A stretch of 64,000 nt of DNA from Cliona cf. orientalis (Eukaryota > Porifera > Demospongiae > Clionaida > Clionaidae): NCBI GenBank assembly GCA_963930775.1, contig OZ005698.1, positions 6,144,501-6,208,500 of the forward strand. Reading direction: 5' to 3'. A program made the translations under genes and the position numbers. Positions 62,720 through 64,000 of this stretch are shown here, in pieces. The notes below the pieces were generated by a model, which was not told where the DNA came from, did no database searches, and saw only the letters and a list, made by a program, of their open reading frames with translations. Position 1 is the stretch's first letter. Every line of letters begins with the position of its first letter.

Positions 62720-64000
62720 TATAGGTTTATCGTCGTCAGCTCTAGTGTCACTGCGCTTTTAGACTATTATATATGCTGACAGTGTGATCGCATAATGATC
62801 ATCAGTGTTTCTGTTCATGTACTCCTTTTCTGCTCTTAGACACTAGGCAGTCTAGATTCAATGGAACGTGAAACGGTGGAATGCTGAATGGTGGAACGAG
62901 TGATTAATGACCCTGTATACCGATTTTACTCGTATAAGTGGGCCAATTGGGCATGCGCACTAGCAACGTTGCATGGGATGGCCTGGATACGAGGCTACCT
63001 GTTACTAGCAAACTATCGACATCTCTACAAGTTGAAAGAGTGTTTTAAAGCTGTGTGAAAAGAAGCCTGTGCATGTGTTGTTGCGTTGTTCTTGAGCTCC
63101 TGCCACATCTGTCATTGTCAATCTATTGTGCGCATGTGGGCACCTTCTCGTGCTCCTGCCACGTCTATCGTGTGCATGTGGGCATAATATATAATTATGA
63201 TTCAGTATCTTCTCGTGCTCCTGCCATGTCTATCATGCGCATGTGGGCGTAACATATATCATTCAGTCAGTGATTAAAACGGGTGAGAAAATGTGAAATT
63301 CAAGATGTTCAATGAATTATATGAAGGAAATGAATATGCATAAAATACTTAATTAGATCTAGTACTGTTAAGAAGTACATGAATATGAAGTTAGGTCTAG
63401 GCTATGGCCCGGACTGTGGCTATCGGGCTATCATGCTAATATAGCTAGCCACTGTTAATAAGTGGCTATACTAGCACATACTGTAGTTATGTATGTTAGC
63501 CGTGATTATAATTTAATAAATAAAATGGCACTGACTCGCTAGCTAGATCTTAGTCTGGGTGCCGGCCCCTTTATCATAAATATAGCCTATAATAGCACGG
63601 TAGCTAGCCGCGTGACAGCGGCAAACTTACACTGAAATTGACACACCGGCGATCAAGAACAGATGACAGGCCACGGTAGCTATACGTAATCACCTTGAAG
63701 ATCACCCCTCCGCAGCCAGTCTTTAATAGACGTTCTGCTATAATAATTTGATATACGCCGACGTGACGTGACAGCTCATTGCAATACGTCATATCGATAT
63801 ATCATCCGCAGATCATGCCATCTCACGTGTAGAATACTAGGGGCGGGGCTCCAAGCGAGCACTCGGATACGCATGCGCAAATGGTACGTTCACTCGCGAA
63901 TGTGCCACCACCACATAATGCCAGTCCCAGGACCGCTAGCTATTATTAGTTTTAGTGGAAGACGAATGTCATTTCCTATTTGACTGCAGTCTGTATGATA
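62720..64000. other. Right-edge intergenic DNA
   Basis: No gene recognised. Three imperfect direct units of about 40-75 bp spacing lie at 63096-63249, each with CTCCTGCCA...TCTATC and GCGCATGTGGGC. They are too degenerate and too few for a functional array. Confidence 0.45.

Noticed and set aside
63096-63249. CRISPR-like direct repeats
   Set aside because: Only three degenerate units with uneven spacing, in eukaryotic DNA.

Overview
The window looks like nuclear DNA of a sponge (probably a demosponge). It is AT-rich, uses the standard code and GT-AG introns, and carries metazoan gene families alongside dense miniature DNA transposons. A large extracellular beta-helix protein ending in many membrane segments, a type I recall as expanded in sponges, points the same way. 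The species cannot be named from sequence alone.

Layout: (1) 1-5.2 kb, minus strand: a NACHT/WD40 STAND protein of the NWD type, 16 exons visible and running off the left edge, with a tRNA-Asp gene on the opposite strand inside one intron. (2) 5.4-10.4 kb, plus: a two-exon GT14 branching GlcNAc-transferase-like gene (copy 1), head-to-head with the NACHT gene. (3) 10.4-16.9 kb: decayed duplicate sequence, a hAT-type MITE, a transposon-like ORF, a relic of the 3' end of the beta-helix gene, and an ORF split by a MITE. (4) 16.9-21.9 kb: a 'Russian doll' of at least five nested repeats. (5) 23.0-28.0 kb, plus: PARP14-like gene A (RRM, degenerate macro, two WWE, ART domain). (6) 29.5-33.8 kb, plus: GT14 copy 2. 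(7) 35.0-38.8 kb, minus: single-exon beta-helix/multi-pass membrane protein. (8) 40.8-47.4 kb, plus: a seven-exon RNA polymerase III subunit RPC9 (CRCP) gene whose introns are filled with MITEs and a HIRAN-like ORF. (9) 49.4-54.4 kb, minus: PARP14-like gene B with three RRMs. (10) 54.4-64 kb: no convincing gene, only repeats (pogo/Tigger remnant, tRNA-derived SINE, several MITEs).

The GT14 genes and their surroundings form a direct segmental duplication (about 5.3-12 kb and 13.8 kb versus 29.4-35.1 kb). The PARP genes are a second, inverted paralogous pair. The close packing of a NACHT STAND gene, two multidomain mono-ADP-ribosyltransferases and a repeat-rich surface protein, in a duplicating and transposon-rich setting, would fit an innate-recognition region, but that is inference from families only. 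All exon structures were read by eye from splice signals and protein similarity remembered from known families; no search or alignment was run.
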